A stretch of 47,556 nucleotides of DNA, from positions 18,955 to 66,510 of the forward strand of contig NZ_LMUQ01000015.1 in assembly GCF_009765865.1 (NCBI RefSeq), given 5' to 3'. Shown piece after piece: positions 16,051 to 25,177 of this stretch (position 1 is the first letter of the stretch; every line of letters begins with the position of its first letter). This DNA is from Acidisoma sp. L85. GTDB taxonomy: Bacteria; Pseudomonadota; Alphaproteobacteria; Acetobacterales; Acetobacteraceae. Position numbers and translations under genes: made by a program. The notes beneath the pieces are model-generated. The model ran no database searches, was not told the origin of the DNA, and saw only the letters and a list, made by a program, of their open reading frames with translations.

Positions 16051-16067
16051 CCGATGACGTATCGGTA
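16051..16067. promoter_or_regulatory. Candidate LysR operator (divergent promoter region)
   Basis: CCGAT-N5-ATCGG at 16051-16065 is an inverted repeat that contains a T-N11-A pattern (T16055 to A16067), the classical LysR-type core. It lies between the cysteine hydrolase operon and the divergent lysR gene, where LysR regulators usually bind for both autoregulation and activation. The assignment is based on position and symmetry alone. Confidence 0.4.
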
Positions 16068-16101
16068 GAAATCGAAAGAAAATGGTGCTGGTATAGGCGC
16101 C

Positions 16102-16998
16102 ATGGATGACAAGAAGCTCGACTTGAACCTACTGCTGGCGCTCGAGGCACTACTCGCCGAGTTGAACGTGACCCGGGCGGCAAAGCGTCTGAACCTCAGC
16201 CAACCGGCCTTGAGCGCTCAGTTGGCGCGTCTACGGGATATATTCGGAGATCAACTCCTCATCCCGACATCTCGCGGTGTCTACGCCACCGCGATGGCCA
16301 AGGAGATTCAGGTGCCCTTGCGCCATGCCTTGGATCAGATGCGGGGTCTCGTCAGCCGCGCACGATCCTTCAATCCGGCCAGCGCCAAGATCGCGTTTGG
16401 GATCTCCGCCAGCGACTATATGCAGGTAGCAGTACTCCTACCTTTCGTGACGAAAATCAGTGCCGCAGCACCTGACGTGCAGGTCATGGTGAGAGCAGTC
16501 TATACACCTAAGGCTGATCTCGAGCGGGGCGACGTGGACGTAGCCTTTCTGCAGTCGAGTGAGGTCGAGGGAACGGAGTTCCGATACCTGGACGTGTTGC
16601 GGGAGCGATATGTCGGCATCGCTCGGAAGCATTCGCTCTCACCCGGGGGTATGCCTATGGATCGCTTCGTCGCGGCACGACACGCCATCGTGTCTCCACG
16701 CGCCGAAGGTTTTCGCGGACCGACGGACGACGCGTTGGCCGCGATGGGCCTGACGCGAAAGGTAGCCGTCGCTGTTTCTTCATTTGTCATGATGATCGAG
16801 GCGGTAGCGGGAAGCGATCTCATCGCGCTCGCCCCGGAGCGTCTGGTCGCTCGCTACGCTGATCGCGTCGATACCTTCGAACCTCCGCTTCCCGTGGCCG
16901 GGTTCCGGATCGCTATGGTCTGGCACGAGCGCACCCACGATCATCCTGGACGCGCTTGGCTGCGTTCTCAATTGGCGGGGTTCTGCGCCCAAAATTGA
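16102..16998 (+). CDS. LysR-family transcriptional regulator
   Basis: A 298-residue regulator. The winged helix-turn-helix covers residues 1-65 (LDLNLLLALEALLAELNVTR, then LNLSQPALSAQLARLRDIFGD). A type 2 periplasmic-binding-like effector domain starts near residue 90 (KIAFGISASDYMQV). The N-terminal form (DLNLL...TRAA..L..SQPA.S) is that of NodD/LinR-like members, which often respond to aromatic compounds. It is transcribed divergently from the hydrolase / oxidoreductase / hydrolase operon, which it probably controls. It is also followed on the same strand by the DJ-1/PfpI and efflux genes, whose upstream region has a perfect T-N11-A palindrome. Confidence 0.93.
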   Translation: MDDKKLDLNLLLALEALLAELNVTRAAKRLNLSQPALSAQLARLRDIFGDQLLIPTSRGVYATAMAKEIQVPLRHALDQMRGLVSRARSFNPASAKIAFGISASDYMQVAVLLPFVTKISAAAPDVQVMVRAVYTPKADLERGDVDVAFLQSSEVEGTEFRYLDVLRERYVGIARKHSLSPGGMPMDRFVAARHAIVSPRAEGFRGPTDDALAAMGLTRKVAVAVSSFVMMIEAVAGSDLIALAPERLVARYADRVDTFEPPLPVAGFRIAMVWHERTHDHPGRAWLRSQLAGFCAQN

Positions 16999-17057
16999 GA
17001 ATCTGAGCGCCCTTCCGCTCAGCACCTAGGTCGCCGCGGTCACGTGCGCCTCCAGTC

Positions 17058-17094
17058 ATCCAAGATTTGGATACCGTCACCACAATCTTTGGAT
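17058..17094. promoter_or_regulatory. Candidate LysR-type operator upstream of PfpI/EmrAB genes
   Basis: ATCCAAGATTTGGAT at 17058-17072 is a perfect 6-bp-arm palindrome that fits T-N11-A exactly (T17059, A17071). A further half-site AATCTTTGGAT lies at 17084-17094. Together they give two inverted copies of an ATCCAA(A)GATT element. They lie 125-160 bases before the PfpI-family gene and just downstream of the LysR gene, so this could be the LysR target for the efflux operon. Confidence 0.45.
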
Positions 17095-17218
17095 TTCCCG
17101 CGCTAGCCCCGTTGAGCTTATCTCCGAGTTACGCCGGTTCGGCGTCTTCGAACACCATCACGTTGACGACACCCGACGCACGCGGGCTTGCGGGGAGTCG
17201 TTTACTGAAAGATAGACG

Positions 17219-17914
17219 ATGAAAGTTCTCTTCCTCATCACGAGCGCCAGCGAGGCGACATGGCTTGCTGAGGTGACCCATCCATATTGGCACTTGGCCG
17301 AGCGGGGAATTGATGTGGACTTCGCCAGCCCGCTGGGCGGCAAAATCGTCTGGAATCCTTGGAGTGATCCTTTCACGGCCGATTCGCAGGAGCGTGACGA
17401 CCTCGTGAGCAAAGGATTTCTGTCTGATAAGGCTCTTACCCGCCGTCTCGAGACGACGCTTCCCTTCAGGAGCATCAAGGTGACGGATTACGAGGCGGTT
17501 CACGTCGCGGGCGGCCTTGGGGCGGCTGTAGATCTTTACCCCAACTCGGATATTGCCGAGATCTTAGATTACTTCTTCGAGGCTAGGAAAGTCGTCGGCG
17601 CCATCTGTCACGGCGTCATTGCTCTGGGTAACAATTCGGATCGTGTTCATGGTCGTCACGTGACGGGATATTCCCTGAGCGAGGACCTGCAGATCGAAGC
17701 TCTTCTGGGGAAGGGCTTCATCCCCAACTATCCGCAACCCGTTCTTGAGGCTGCGGGCGCGTTATTCACAAGCGCGGAACCGCAGGGCGTCCGTGTGGTC
17801 ATCGATGGCAATTTGATCACTGGCCAGAACCAGCAGTCTGCGTCGGAATACGGCATCGCGCTTCACAATGCGATTGTGGGCCAGCATCCCGTCGTTTCGT
17901 CTCAAGTGCGCTAA
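17219..17914 (+). CDS. DJ-1/PfpI-family (type 1 glutamine amidotransferase-like) protein
   Basis: A 231-residue cytoplasmic protein of the DJ-1/PfpI superfamily, Hsp31-like branch. The nucleophile elbow is GAICHG with the Cys at about residue 124. Other motifs are VDFASPLGG (about 34-42), HVAGGLGAAVDL (about 96-107) and DGNLITGQNQQSA near the C-terminus. Family members act as glyoxalases, deglycases or chaperones that handle reactive carbonyls. It is followed after only 14 bases by an EmrA-like adaptor gene, suggesting a detoxification-plus-export operon. The exact activity cannot be read from the sequence. Confidence 0.9.
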   Translation: MKVLFLITSASEATWLAEVTHPYWHLAERGIDVDFASPLGGKIVWNPWSDPFTADSQERDDLVSKGFLSDKALTRRLETTLPFRSIKVTDYEAVHVAGGLGAAVDLYPNSDIAEILDYFFEARKVVGAICHGVIALGNNSDRVHGRHVTGYSLSEDLQIEALLGKGFIPNYPQPVLEAAGALFTSAEPQGVRVVIDGNLITGQNQQSASEYGIALHNAIVGQHPVVSSQVR

Positions 17915-17928
17915 GGCTTCAAATCCCG

Positions 17929-19080
17929 ATGGGGGACACCAATCCGGCGCTCGTTCGTCTCGAGGCGCAGCAGCCTCCCGTCGGACCCGCCACTTTCGTG
18001 GAAGCTGAAGCTGCCTCGACCGGCCGGTTGCTGTGGCCGACCTCCCGGGTGCTGCTGGTCGCAGGGGCGGCATTCGTCACCTGGTTCTTCGCCAATAATT
18101 GGGATCGCTGGTCAGGCGCGGCGCGATACGAGCGGACGGATGACGCTTACCTCACGGGCGACTTGACGCCGCTCTCAGCCAAGGTGTCGGGCTATATCCT
18201 GACGACGAGCGTCAGCGACTTCCAAGGGGTGAAGCGCGGGGAGCTCCTGGCGGTGATCGACCCCGTCGATTACCGGGCCCAATTGGATCAAGCCGTGGCG
18301 GACCGCGCGACGGCGGCGGCCAATCTTGACGACATCGTGAATCGCAAGGCCATTCAGCGGGCGCTGATACGACAGGCCGAGGCGACCCTCCAGGGGACCA
18401 CGGCGGATGTCGTGCGCTACCACTTGGAAGCACTTCGGCAACGCAACCTCAATGGCGACCGACTGGCCGGCACCCCGCAGGCAGTGGAGCAGGCGGACGC
18501 AAACGAAAAGCGGATCGGCGCCCAGTTGATGCTCAACAACGCGCAGGTCGACCAGCAAAAAGGACTGTTGGCAAGTCTGGACGTACAGCAGAAGCAACTC
18601 ACCGCACAACTGGACGCGGCTGAGGCCCAAGTGAAGCTCGCACGAAACAATCTGGGCTACACAGAAATCAGATCTCCAGTCGACGGAATGGTCGGGCAAC
18701 GCCAGGTCCACCCGGGCGAGTTCGTCAATATCGGAACGCAGATTGTGACCGTTATGCCTCTGCCAAACATCTGGGTCATCTCAAACTACAAGGAGACCCA
18801 GATGACGCATGTGCGCCTTGGGCAGTCGGTCCGTGTCACGGTCGATGCCTTTCCGGGCCTCGCTCTTACCGGCCATATCGATAGCTGGTCGCCGGGGACG
18901 GGAAGCACCTTCGCCCTGTTGGCGCCTGACAATGCCACCGGAAATTTCACGAAGGTCGTTCAGCGCGTGCCGGTGAAGGTTGTGCTCGATAGCGTGCCGG
19001 CGCTCGGGACCTTGGTTAGACCAGGAATGTCGGTCGAAACCAGCATCGACACAGGCTCATCGCCTGTCGCTGGGCCCTGA
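17929..19080 (+). CDS. HlyD/EmrA-family membrane-fusion protein
   Basis: A 383-residue adaptor for a two-membrane drug efflux pump. One N-terminal membrane helix (VLLVAGAAFVTWFFANNW, about 40-58) precedes the typical RTDDAYLTGDLTPLSAKVSGYI beta segment. A long coiled-coil hairpin (about 105-240) with repeated Ala/Gln/Asp heptads follows, then the barrel-sandwich return NNLGYTEIRSPVDGMVG and PNIWVISNYKETQM. It is followed by the matching DHA2 transporter four bases after its stop, so the pair is an EmrAB-type system. It is probably co-transcribed with the upstream PfpI-family gene. Confidence 0.93.
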   Translation: MGDTNPALVRLEAQQPPVGPATFVEAEAASTGRLLWPTSRVLLVAGAAFVTWFFANNWDRWSGAARYERTDDAYLTGDLTPLSAKVSGYILTTSVSDFQGVKRGELLAVIDPVDYRAQLDQAVADRATAAANLDDIVNRKAIQRALIRQAEATLQGTTADVVRYHLEALRQRNLNGDRLAGTPQAVEQADANEKRIGAQLMLNNAQVDQQKGLLASLDVQQKQLTAQLDAAEAQVKLARNNLGYTEIRSPVDGMVGQRQVHPGEFVNIGTQIVTVMPLPNIWVISNYKETQMTHVRLGQSVRVTVDAFPGLALTGHIDSWSPGTGSTFALLAPDNATGNFTKVVQRVPVKVVLDSVPALGTLVRPGMSVETSIDTGSSPVAGP

Positions 19081-19084
19081 TCCA

Positions 19085-20692
19085 ATGGATCACCATGGCC
19101 GGCCCCTAAGCGGGGTGGGGGCGGTCCTGCACCAACAGGCACATCTCCACCCATCTCGACTGCATATCGACGACTGGCAGCCTTACTTAGGTCTCCTGGG
19201 CGTGCTGCTCGGCTCTATCATGGGAACTCTGGGATCGCGGACCACCAGTTTCGGCCTCGCCGACCTCCGCGGCGGCCTGCATGTAGGGTTCGACGACGGT
19301 GCCTGGATCACGACGAGCTTCGGCATCGGCCAAATGATGATGGGCGTGGCTTCCCCGTATCTCGGCGCGGTCTTCGGGCCGCGTCGTGTGCTGCTCGTGG
19401 GCATCGTTGCGTTCTTCATGACGTCTCTCCTGCTTCCGCTGACAGGGAACCTCACAGTGTTCCTAATCCTGCTCGGCCTCGCGGGCGTCAGCTCGGGCAC
19501 CTTCATCCCGCTCACCATCAGCTTTGTTGTCCGCAGCCTTCCCGCCCAGCTGGTCGTTTACGGCATTGCCATCTACGCAATGAATTCTGAGCTGTCGCAA
19601 AACGTCGCCGCTTCTCTGGAAGGTTGGTATGCAGACCATCTCTCCTGGCATTGGCTGTACTGGCAGTATTGCTTGGCCTTGCCGGTCATGTTCGGTGCCA
19701 TCTGGTTCGGCCTGCCGACCGAGAGGACCAACGTCAAACTCCTCCGCGATTTGGACTGGTTCGGCTTAGTCTATGCCGGGCTCGGCTTTGCGATGCTTTA
19801 CGCGGGGTTGGATCAGGGAAATCGGCTTGACTGGAGCAGTAGCGGACTCGTCAGCGGTCTGCTGAGCGGCGGCGGCATTCTCACCGCGGCCTTCGTGGTT
19901 CGAGAATTGACCACGGCAAGACCCTTTCTGAACCTGCGAGTGCTCCTGCGGAGCAATCTCCTGCTGCTGCTCATGGCGCTGGCCGGTCTTCGGTTCATCG
20001 TTCTATCGACAGCCTATATTATCCCGACCTATCTCCAGACGGTCCAGAACTTCCGCGAGCTGCAGGTCGGGCAGGTTCTTATGTGGATCGCCTTGCCTCA
20101 ACTTGTCCTGGCGCTCCCGCTGGCGGCGCTCCTGCGTCGGGTGGACGGGCGCTATGTGTTAGCCTTGGGTGTGGGATTGATCGGCATGGCCTGTCTCATG
20201 ACGGGGCAGCTGACAAGCCAGTGGGCAACCGACGATTTTCTTCCGTCTCAAATCGTCCAGGCCATCGGCCAATCCTTCGCGCTGACATCACTAACGGTCC
20301 TCCTTGTGCGGAGCCTTGTTCCGGCGGAGGCGCTAACGATCGGATGCCTCCTGCAGATCAGCCGTCTGTTCGGGGGCGAGATTGGGACGGCGTTCATGCA
20401 GACCTTCGTGCGGGTGCGTGAGCAGCTACATTCCAACATCATCGGGCTGCATATCGCCGAGGGCAGCGGGATCACTGTCGCCCGGCTAATGGCCTATGGC
20501 CGTTCTCTTGGGGTTCATGTTGTCGACCCAGGCCGTGCGGCTTCACAAGCCGACAGGCTCCTGGCGGCGGCCGTCGCGATTCAAGCCAACGTGCTCGCCT
20601 ATCAGGATGGATTTCTGGCGGCTGCAATTGGCGCGGTTTTCTGCTTGCTGCTGGTGGCCATCATGAGTCGAGGCAGGCCCTCACTGTTCTGA
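19085..20692 (+). CDS. DHA2-family MFS multidrug transporter (EmrB-like)
   Basis: A 535-residue transporter predicted to have about 14 membrane helices. It acts as a proton-driven efflux pump partnering the EmrA-like protein just upstream. A hydrophilic N-terminus of about 35 residues is followed by GLLGVLLGSIMGTLGSRTTS, then AWITTSFGIGQMMMGVASPY and the motif-A-like loop GAVFGPRRVLLVG. The C-terminal half includes a large loop before the last helix (LSMSRG-type end). ATG 19085 is chosen; the frame is open further upstream only because it overlaps the adaptor gene. Substrates are unknown. Confidence 0.92.
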   Translation: MDHHGRPLSGVGAVLHQQAHLHPSRLHIDDWQPYLGLLGVLLGSIMGTLGSRTTSFGLADLRGGLHVGFDDGAWITTSFGIGQMMMGVASPYLGAVFGPRRVLLVGIVAFFMTSLLLPLTGNLTVFLILLGLAGVSSGTFIPLTISFVVRSLPAQLVVYGIAIYAMNSELSQNVAASLEGWYADHLSWHWLYWQYCLALPVMFGAIWFGLPTERTNVKLLRDLDWFGLVYAGLGFAMLYAGLDQGNRLDWSSSGLVSGLLSGGGILTAAFVVRELTTARPFLNLRVLLRSNLLLLLMALAGLRFIVLSTAYIIPTYLQTVQNFRELQVGQVLMWIALPQLVLALPLAALLRRVDGRYVLALGVGLIGMACLMTGQLTSQWATDDFLPSQIVQAIGQSFALTSLTVLLVRSLVPAEALTIGCLLQISRLFGGEIGTAFMQTFVRVREQLHSNIIGLHIAEGSGITVARLMAYGRSLGVHVVDPGRAASQADRLLAAAVAIQANVLAYQDGFLAAAIGAVFCLLLVAIMSRGRPSLF

Positions 20693-20827
20693 AGGCGATC
20701 GGACGACTTGCGCCGGCAGCGCGGTCGGCTACTCGGTGGGCGCTCATCCGTCGGCAGGCTCGTCGGTCAACCTTCGGCGCGCCCGATCCTGCTATTGCTG
20801 TGATTGATTCTTTCAAGGAGCGGATTA

Positions 20828-22426
20828 TTGGACCTGGCCGATCGTTTCGAAGTCGTGCTGTTGCTGATCGCGGCCTCGCTCGCACTCACCTTGGCGGCGC
20901 GACGCCTTCGTATGCCGAATGCTGCGGCTCTCATCCTGGGCGGCATCGGCCTCGCACTCATCCCCGGCATGCCGGACGTCGAGCTCGACCCCGATCTTAC
21001 GCTCATCCTGTTTCTGCCTCCGCTGCTTCTGGTCAGCGCTTACCTGACGAACTGGCGCGATTTCCGTAAGGATTTGCGCATCATACTTCAACTTGCCGTC
21101 GGCGCGGTGCTCTTCACGACGCTTGCCGTGGGCTGGGTCACCCACCTCGTAATGCCGGGGCTGCCCTGGGCCGCGTGTTTTGCCCTCGGCGCGATCGTGT
21201 CGCCGCCCGATGCCGTCGCCGCCAAGGCCGTGCTGCAGGGGCTGCCGCTGCCGAGACGGGTCGTTACCCTTTTGGAGGGCGAGAGCCTGGTCAATGACGC
21301 CACCGGCCTGGTGCTTTACCGCTTCGCGGTAGCAGCGGCGCTGACCGGAACCTTCGACAAGGGCGCGGCCGCTGAGAGCTTTATCGTGCTCGCCGCTGGT
21401 GGCGTGGCAGTTGGCCTCGTTTTTGGCTTTTTGGGCAGCAAATTGACTGCATGGCTGAAGGATCCGGAGCTAAGCGTCATCGTGAGCTTCCTAGTGGCGT
21501 GGACCTCCTACATCGGCGGGGAGTGGCTGCACGTCTCAGGGGTGTTATCGACGGTCGCCTGCGGCATCGTCGTGGGCAGGCGGCAGCACTCCAGCCTGAC
21601 CGCCGAGAAGCGCATGCAGATGCGAACGGTGTGGCGAGTGGTCACCTTCTTGCTGGAAAGCCTGGTGTTCATCCTGATCGGGCTTTCGTTGCGGGGGGTA
21701 ATGCACCGCCTCGCCGGTGATCCACACGGCCTGGCGGCCTTCATCCCTGCGGCCGCAGCCGTTGTCGCGGCCGTTATCCTGGCGCGCTTCGCCTGGATCT
21801 TCCCCGGTGTCTATCTCGTGCGCGCCCTCATACCGAGACTACGCAAGCGCGATCCTTACCCGCCTTTCGGGGTTCCCGTGGTGATGAGTTGGGCGGGCAT
21901 GCGCGGGGTGGTGAGTTTGGCGGCAGCCCTGGCACTTCCAGAAGCCTTTCCAGGCCGGGACTTCGTTTTGGCGACGACCTTCGCAGTCATTCTGGTGACC
22001 GTTCTCGTGCAAGGGTCCACTCTGGCGCCTTTGATCAAGGCATTCGGTCTGCACCGAACAACTGAACGGCCTTCGACCATGCTGACGGTGACTGCCGCGC
22101 GGGTTCATACGGCGACGGCAGAACTCGCCGCGATTGAATTGCGTTCCAAGCGGCCCGACGGTAGCCATCTGCATCCGAGGCTCATCGAGCAATATGCCTT
22201 CAAGGTGGGCGCGGTCACGAGGTTCAATGACGCCAGCGGCGGGCTGGACGATCAAAGGGCGGAACATTTTGCTACCGTGCTTGCGGCTATCGCGGCCGGG
22301 CGGGATGCACTCCTGAAACTCCATCGAGAGGGCGAGATCCACGACTCGGTGCTGGCAGCCCTCGAACATGAATTCGACCTCGACGAAATGCGAGCTCGAC
22401 GGGTCGCGGAAGGCCCACGTCACTAG
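20828..22426 (+). CDS. CPA1-family Na+/H+ antiporter (NhaP-like)
   Basis: A 532-residue antiporter with about 12 membrane helices. The ion-binding signature is SPPDAVAAKAVLQG, and the helix with the ND pair is EGESLVNDATGLVLYRFAV, characteristic of electroneutral CPA1 members. A cytoplasmic C-terminal tail of about 110 residues follows. A TTG start at 20828 is chosen because AAGGAG ends seven bases before it and the protein then begins DLADRFEVVLLLI; another TTG at 20804 lacks a Shine-Dalgarno. It lies 135 bases after the EmrB-like gene, probably as a separate unit or weakly linked stress function. Confidence 0.92.
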   Translation: MDLADRFEVVLLLIAASLALTLAARRLRMPNAAALILGGIGLALIPGMPDVELDPDLTLILFLPPLLLVSAYLTNWRDFRKDLRIILQLAVGAVLFTTLAVGWVTHLVMPGLPWAACFALGAIVSPPDAVAAKAVLQGLPLPRRVVTLLEGESLVNDATGLVLYRFAVAAALTGTFDKGAAAESFIVLAAGGVAVGLVFGFLGSKLTAWLKDPELSVIVSFLVAWTSYIGGEWLHVSGVLSTVACGIVVGRRQHSSLTAEKRMQMRTVWRVVTFLLESLVFILIGLSLRGVMHRLAGDPHGLAAFIPAAAAVVAAVILARFAWIFPGVYLVRALIPRLRKRDPYPPFGVPVVMSWAGMRGVVSLAAALALPEAFPGRDFVLATTFAVILVTVLVQGSTLAPLIKAFGLHRTTERPSTMLTVTAARVHTATAELAAIELRSKRPDGSHLHPRLIEQYAFKVGAVTRFNDASGGLDDQRAEHFATVLAAIAAGRDALLKLHREGEIHDSVLAALEHEFDLDEMRARRVAEGPRH

Positions 22427-22660
22427 TGATTCGACGCCGCAATCTAGTGCAAAGCAAGCGATAGACTTCCGCTTGGCGCAACGCAGTGGCTGCGCACGAA
22501 TCCCGTAGCGGACCAGGGTGAGTGACCACCGTCCCATCTGAGACAGCCAGACCAACGGTCGCTGCTTAGCGGCAGAGGGTCAACTCGCGATAATGCAGCT
22601 TCTCGCGTGTTGACTATCGACGCCGGGAATTCACCGCTGTGGACTAGCTGATGCTAGATT

Positions 22661-23190
22661 TTAGGGCGTCGAGCCTGAACGGTCGAAGCGAACTGGCGCC
22701 TCAAAACCAAGGGTAGGCTGCACCTCTTTCACGCGGAAGCTACCGGCCGGTAGCGGACGGAGCAATTTGTCCTCAGCGGCCTGGCTGTCGAGCCAGTCGA
22801 GGCGCTGCTCGCGCCGCAGCACCGCCATTTGGCGATCGTGGTACAATGCCACATCGGGATTGGCCTCGACGGGATTGCAAAGGCTTCTGGCCAGTCGGGT
22901 TTCTCGGGTCGCCAGATGCCAGCGAAATAGAACCAATCCCCACCCGCCAGGACGAAGTTATAGGCTCGGTCTTTGCTCCGCAGGCGAAAATCAGACGCGG
23001 GTACGAGGCAGCGGTGGCTTGAGACGGTCCGCCCTCGGCGCGCACCACCGTATAGGGACGATCGGCGTGCGGGCCGGGCCGAACACCCCAGGCCGCCTCG
23101 ACCAGCTCAACGCCGCCGCTGTCCCGCCGTATGATGGCTCGGTGCTGACCAAAGGGCGCGTCCAAATCGAACGGGCTTGCGCTCATGCTC
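22661..23190 (-). pseudogene. Decayed SRAP-family (YedK/HMCES) gene
   Basis: Pieces of an SOS-response-associated peptidase family protein are spread over at least two minus frames. They include VELVEAAWGVRPGP (about 23070-23110), FYFAGIWRPEKPDW in another frame (about 22915-22945), ALYHDRQMAVL with the catalytic HDRQ, and an intact C-terminus LLRPLPAGSFRVKEVQP. The N-terminal Met-Cys needed for catalysis is not visible. It sits head to head with a second SRAP gene. The family senses abasic sites in single-stranded DNA. Confidence 0.75.
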
Positions 23191-23244
23191 GTGAACATAT
23201 TAGGAACTATGGCTCGCTGCAATCCGCCCGCTGCGGAGACCCTC

Positions 23245-23790
23245 ATGTGCAACGATTATCGATTGGAAGTGGAGGCCTCGGCAATTCTCGAGGATTTCTC
23301 TGACCTTAAGATCAAGATCCGCTTCTCCGAAGGGACGCCGAACATCCAGGCGCGCCAGGACATTAAGATCACGGATATGGCGCCGATTGTACGCACGATC
23401 GACAGCGATCCGAACGCCGGCGATCTGGTGCAGCGGCGATGGAGCTGGCCAGGACTGAACGGCAAGCCGGTCTACAACTTCCGCTCGGACGGCCGCGAGT
23501 TTGCGTCCGGTCGCTGCCTCATCATCGCCGACGGCTTTTACCAATTCACCGATCCAGCGGATAAAAAGAAAAAACGCAAAGACAAGTGGCTCTTCACGAA
23601 AAAAGACGAGCCGATCTTCTGCGTTGCGGGAATCTGGCGGCCTAACAAGGATGTCGGCGAGGCATTCACGATGCTGACGATGGAGCCTGGCCCGGACATC
23701 GCGCCCTACCATGATAGACAGATCGCGATCCTCAATCGGGAGGATTGGCGGGTGTGGCTCGATCCGTCGGTTTCCGCAAGTCGATCCTGA
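23245..23790 (+). CDS. SRAP-family abasic-site-binding protein, C-terminus altered by frameshift
   Basis: A 181-residue SRAP (YedK/HMCES) protein, which forms a covalent link with abasic sites in single-stranded DNA. The catalytic Cys2 follows the start (MCNDYRLEV), and YNFRSD corresponds to the NxRxE loop. PYHDRQIAIL carries the conserved His. The usual active-site Glu in GFYEW/F is Gln here (DGFYQFTD). The usual C-terminus (KSLPAGSLPVEQV) lies in another frame to 23834, so a one-base change near 23775-23785 has replaced the last residues with SASRS. ATG 23245 is fixed by the Met-Cys requirement. Activity is uncertain. Confidence 0.75.
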   Translation: MCNDYRLEVEASAILEDFSDLKIKIRFSEGTPNIQARQDIKITDMAPIVRTIDSDPNAGDLVQRRWSWPGLNGKPVYNFRSDGREFASGRCLIIADGFYQFTDPADKKKKRKDKWLFTKKDEPIFCVAGIWRPNKDVGEAFTMLTMEPGPDIAPYHDRQIAILNREDWRVWLDPSVSASRS

Positions 23791-23975
23791 AATCGCTCCC
23801 TGCTGGGAGCCTACCCGTCGAGCAAGTAAGATGATCTAGCAAACGAAAACGCAACGGTAGGTGGCGCAGGAGTGCGATCAACTCGCCAGAGTCGAGAGCG
23901 CTTTTGCCTTAACGGCACGGCGACCGCCAGCAGGGATCGCTGTCGGCATTGCGCCGCCGAGGCAAACGCTCTGAA

Positions 23976-25097
23976 TTATCGCCTCACAATGCCTCCGACG
24001 GGCTCTTCGACCGGTAGTTCGACGGTCGCCAGCTGTTCGATACGACGGATGGCCACCACAAGGTCTGCCTGCTCCAGCCGCCGTCCAATGTTGGCAAGGT
24101 GAGGCGCCGTCATTGTCAATCGCGCGATCTCGTCGATTTCACTTCCCGTTGCCTCGGTCATCCCCAACTCCGCTAGGCACGTCGGCAAACCGATCCCCCG
24201 CAAAAACGTGGCAACGTCGAGGATGAACGCGGACTCCCGATTCTCCACGGCCAATTGAACAAGAGTGCCATAGGCCACCTGATTGCCATGGATCGCGGCC
24301 TTGACACCCCGCGCAACGACGAGACCTCGCGTCAGCGAATGAGCGATCGACAGTCCACCGTTCTCGAACCCGAGGCCACTCATCAGAATGATGGCCTCGA
24401 CGGTCGCTTCAACATCATCGTTCAAGATTCCGGCCGAAACGGCATCGAGGGCAGCGGGCGCATGGGCTCGCAGTGTGGCATAGCAGGCGTCTGCGATGAC
24501 ACCGGCTGTCAGGAGTGGCCGTGTCCCGAATGGCGTCTTGCCAGTCCCGACCGAACAGCCGTTGGCCTCGAACTTCTTGGCGATCGCATCGCCGATGCCG
24601 GCGCGCAGGAAATGAACGGGCGCACTCGCGATCAGCCTCGTATCCACGACGACGAGGTCGGGGCTGCGAGGCATGCGGTCGACCGCGATCATCACGTGTT
24701 GATCGTCATACATGGCAATCGACGCGCTGGTGGGCGAATCATTCGACGCGATCGTCGGAACTGTCACCAGCGGCTTGCCCAAACGCACAGCCAGGCCCTT
24801 GGCCGAATCGAGCGCTTTGCCGCCGCCGACTCCTACGAGCACCGAGATAGGTGTGTCTCCGGCATCTCGGGTCAGCTCATCGATAGCCGCGTAGGTGATC
24901 TCGCCACCAAAAGGCAACAAGATCGGGTCGAGCCCCGCGCTGCGCGCCGTCTTTTCCAGCCGCGCTCCAAGGCGCTCCATCAAAAACTGATCAACGACCA
25001 GAAGAGGCCGCGGGCCATATGGCGCTAATAGAGGCCCAAGCTCATCCAGGGCGCCAGGTCCTTGAACGTAGCGATGAGGAGAACCGAAAATGCGCAT
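23976..25097 (-). CDS. Iron-containing (GldA-like) polyol dehydrogenase
   Basis: A 373-residue group III metal-dependent dehydrogenase of the glycerol dehydrogenase type. The NAD-binding motif is VGVGGGKALDSAKG (about 88-101) and the TIASNDSPTSA loop follows. Metal ligands are Asp in GIGDAIAKKFE (about 167), His in SIAHSLTRG (about 250) and His in AIHGNQVAYG (about 267). Family enzymes interconvert polyols or diols and ketones with NAD. It is the last gene of the twelve-gene catabolic run, 80 bases after the SDR gene. It may oxidise the imported polyol or handle a dihydroxyacetone- or glycolaldehyde-like product. Confidence 0.9.
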   Translation of the reverse strand: MRIFGSPHRYVQGPGALDELGPLLAPYGPRPLLVVDQFLMERLGARLEKTARSAGLDPILLPFGGEITYAAIDELTRDAGDTPISVLVGVGGGKALDSAKGLAVRLGKPLVTVPTIASNDSPTSASIAMYDDQHVMIAVDRMPRSPDLVVVDTRLIASAPVHFLRAGIGDAIAKKFEANGCSVGTGKTPFGTRPLLTAGVIADACYATLRAHAPAALDAVSAGILNDDVEATVEAIILMSGLGFENGGLSIAHSLTRGLVVARGVKAAIHGNQVAYGTLVQLAVENRESAFILDVATFLRGIGLPTCLAELGMTEATGSEIDEIARLTMTAPHLANIGRRLEQADLVVAIRRIEQLATVELPVEEPVGGIVRR

Positions 25098-25177
25098 GAG
25101 ACGAGCTTTCGATGGAAGGACTTAGCAGAGCAGCTTTACGTGCCGGCCTGGACGACCTTGTCCCGTTCGCTCAATAT

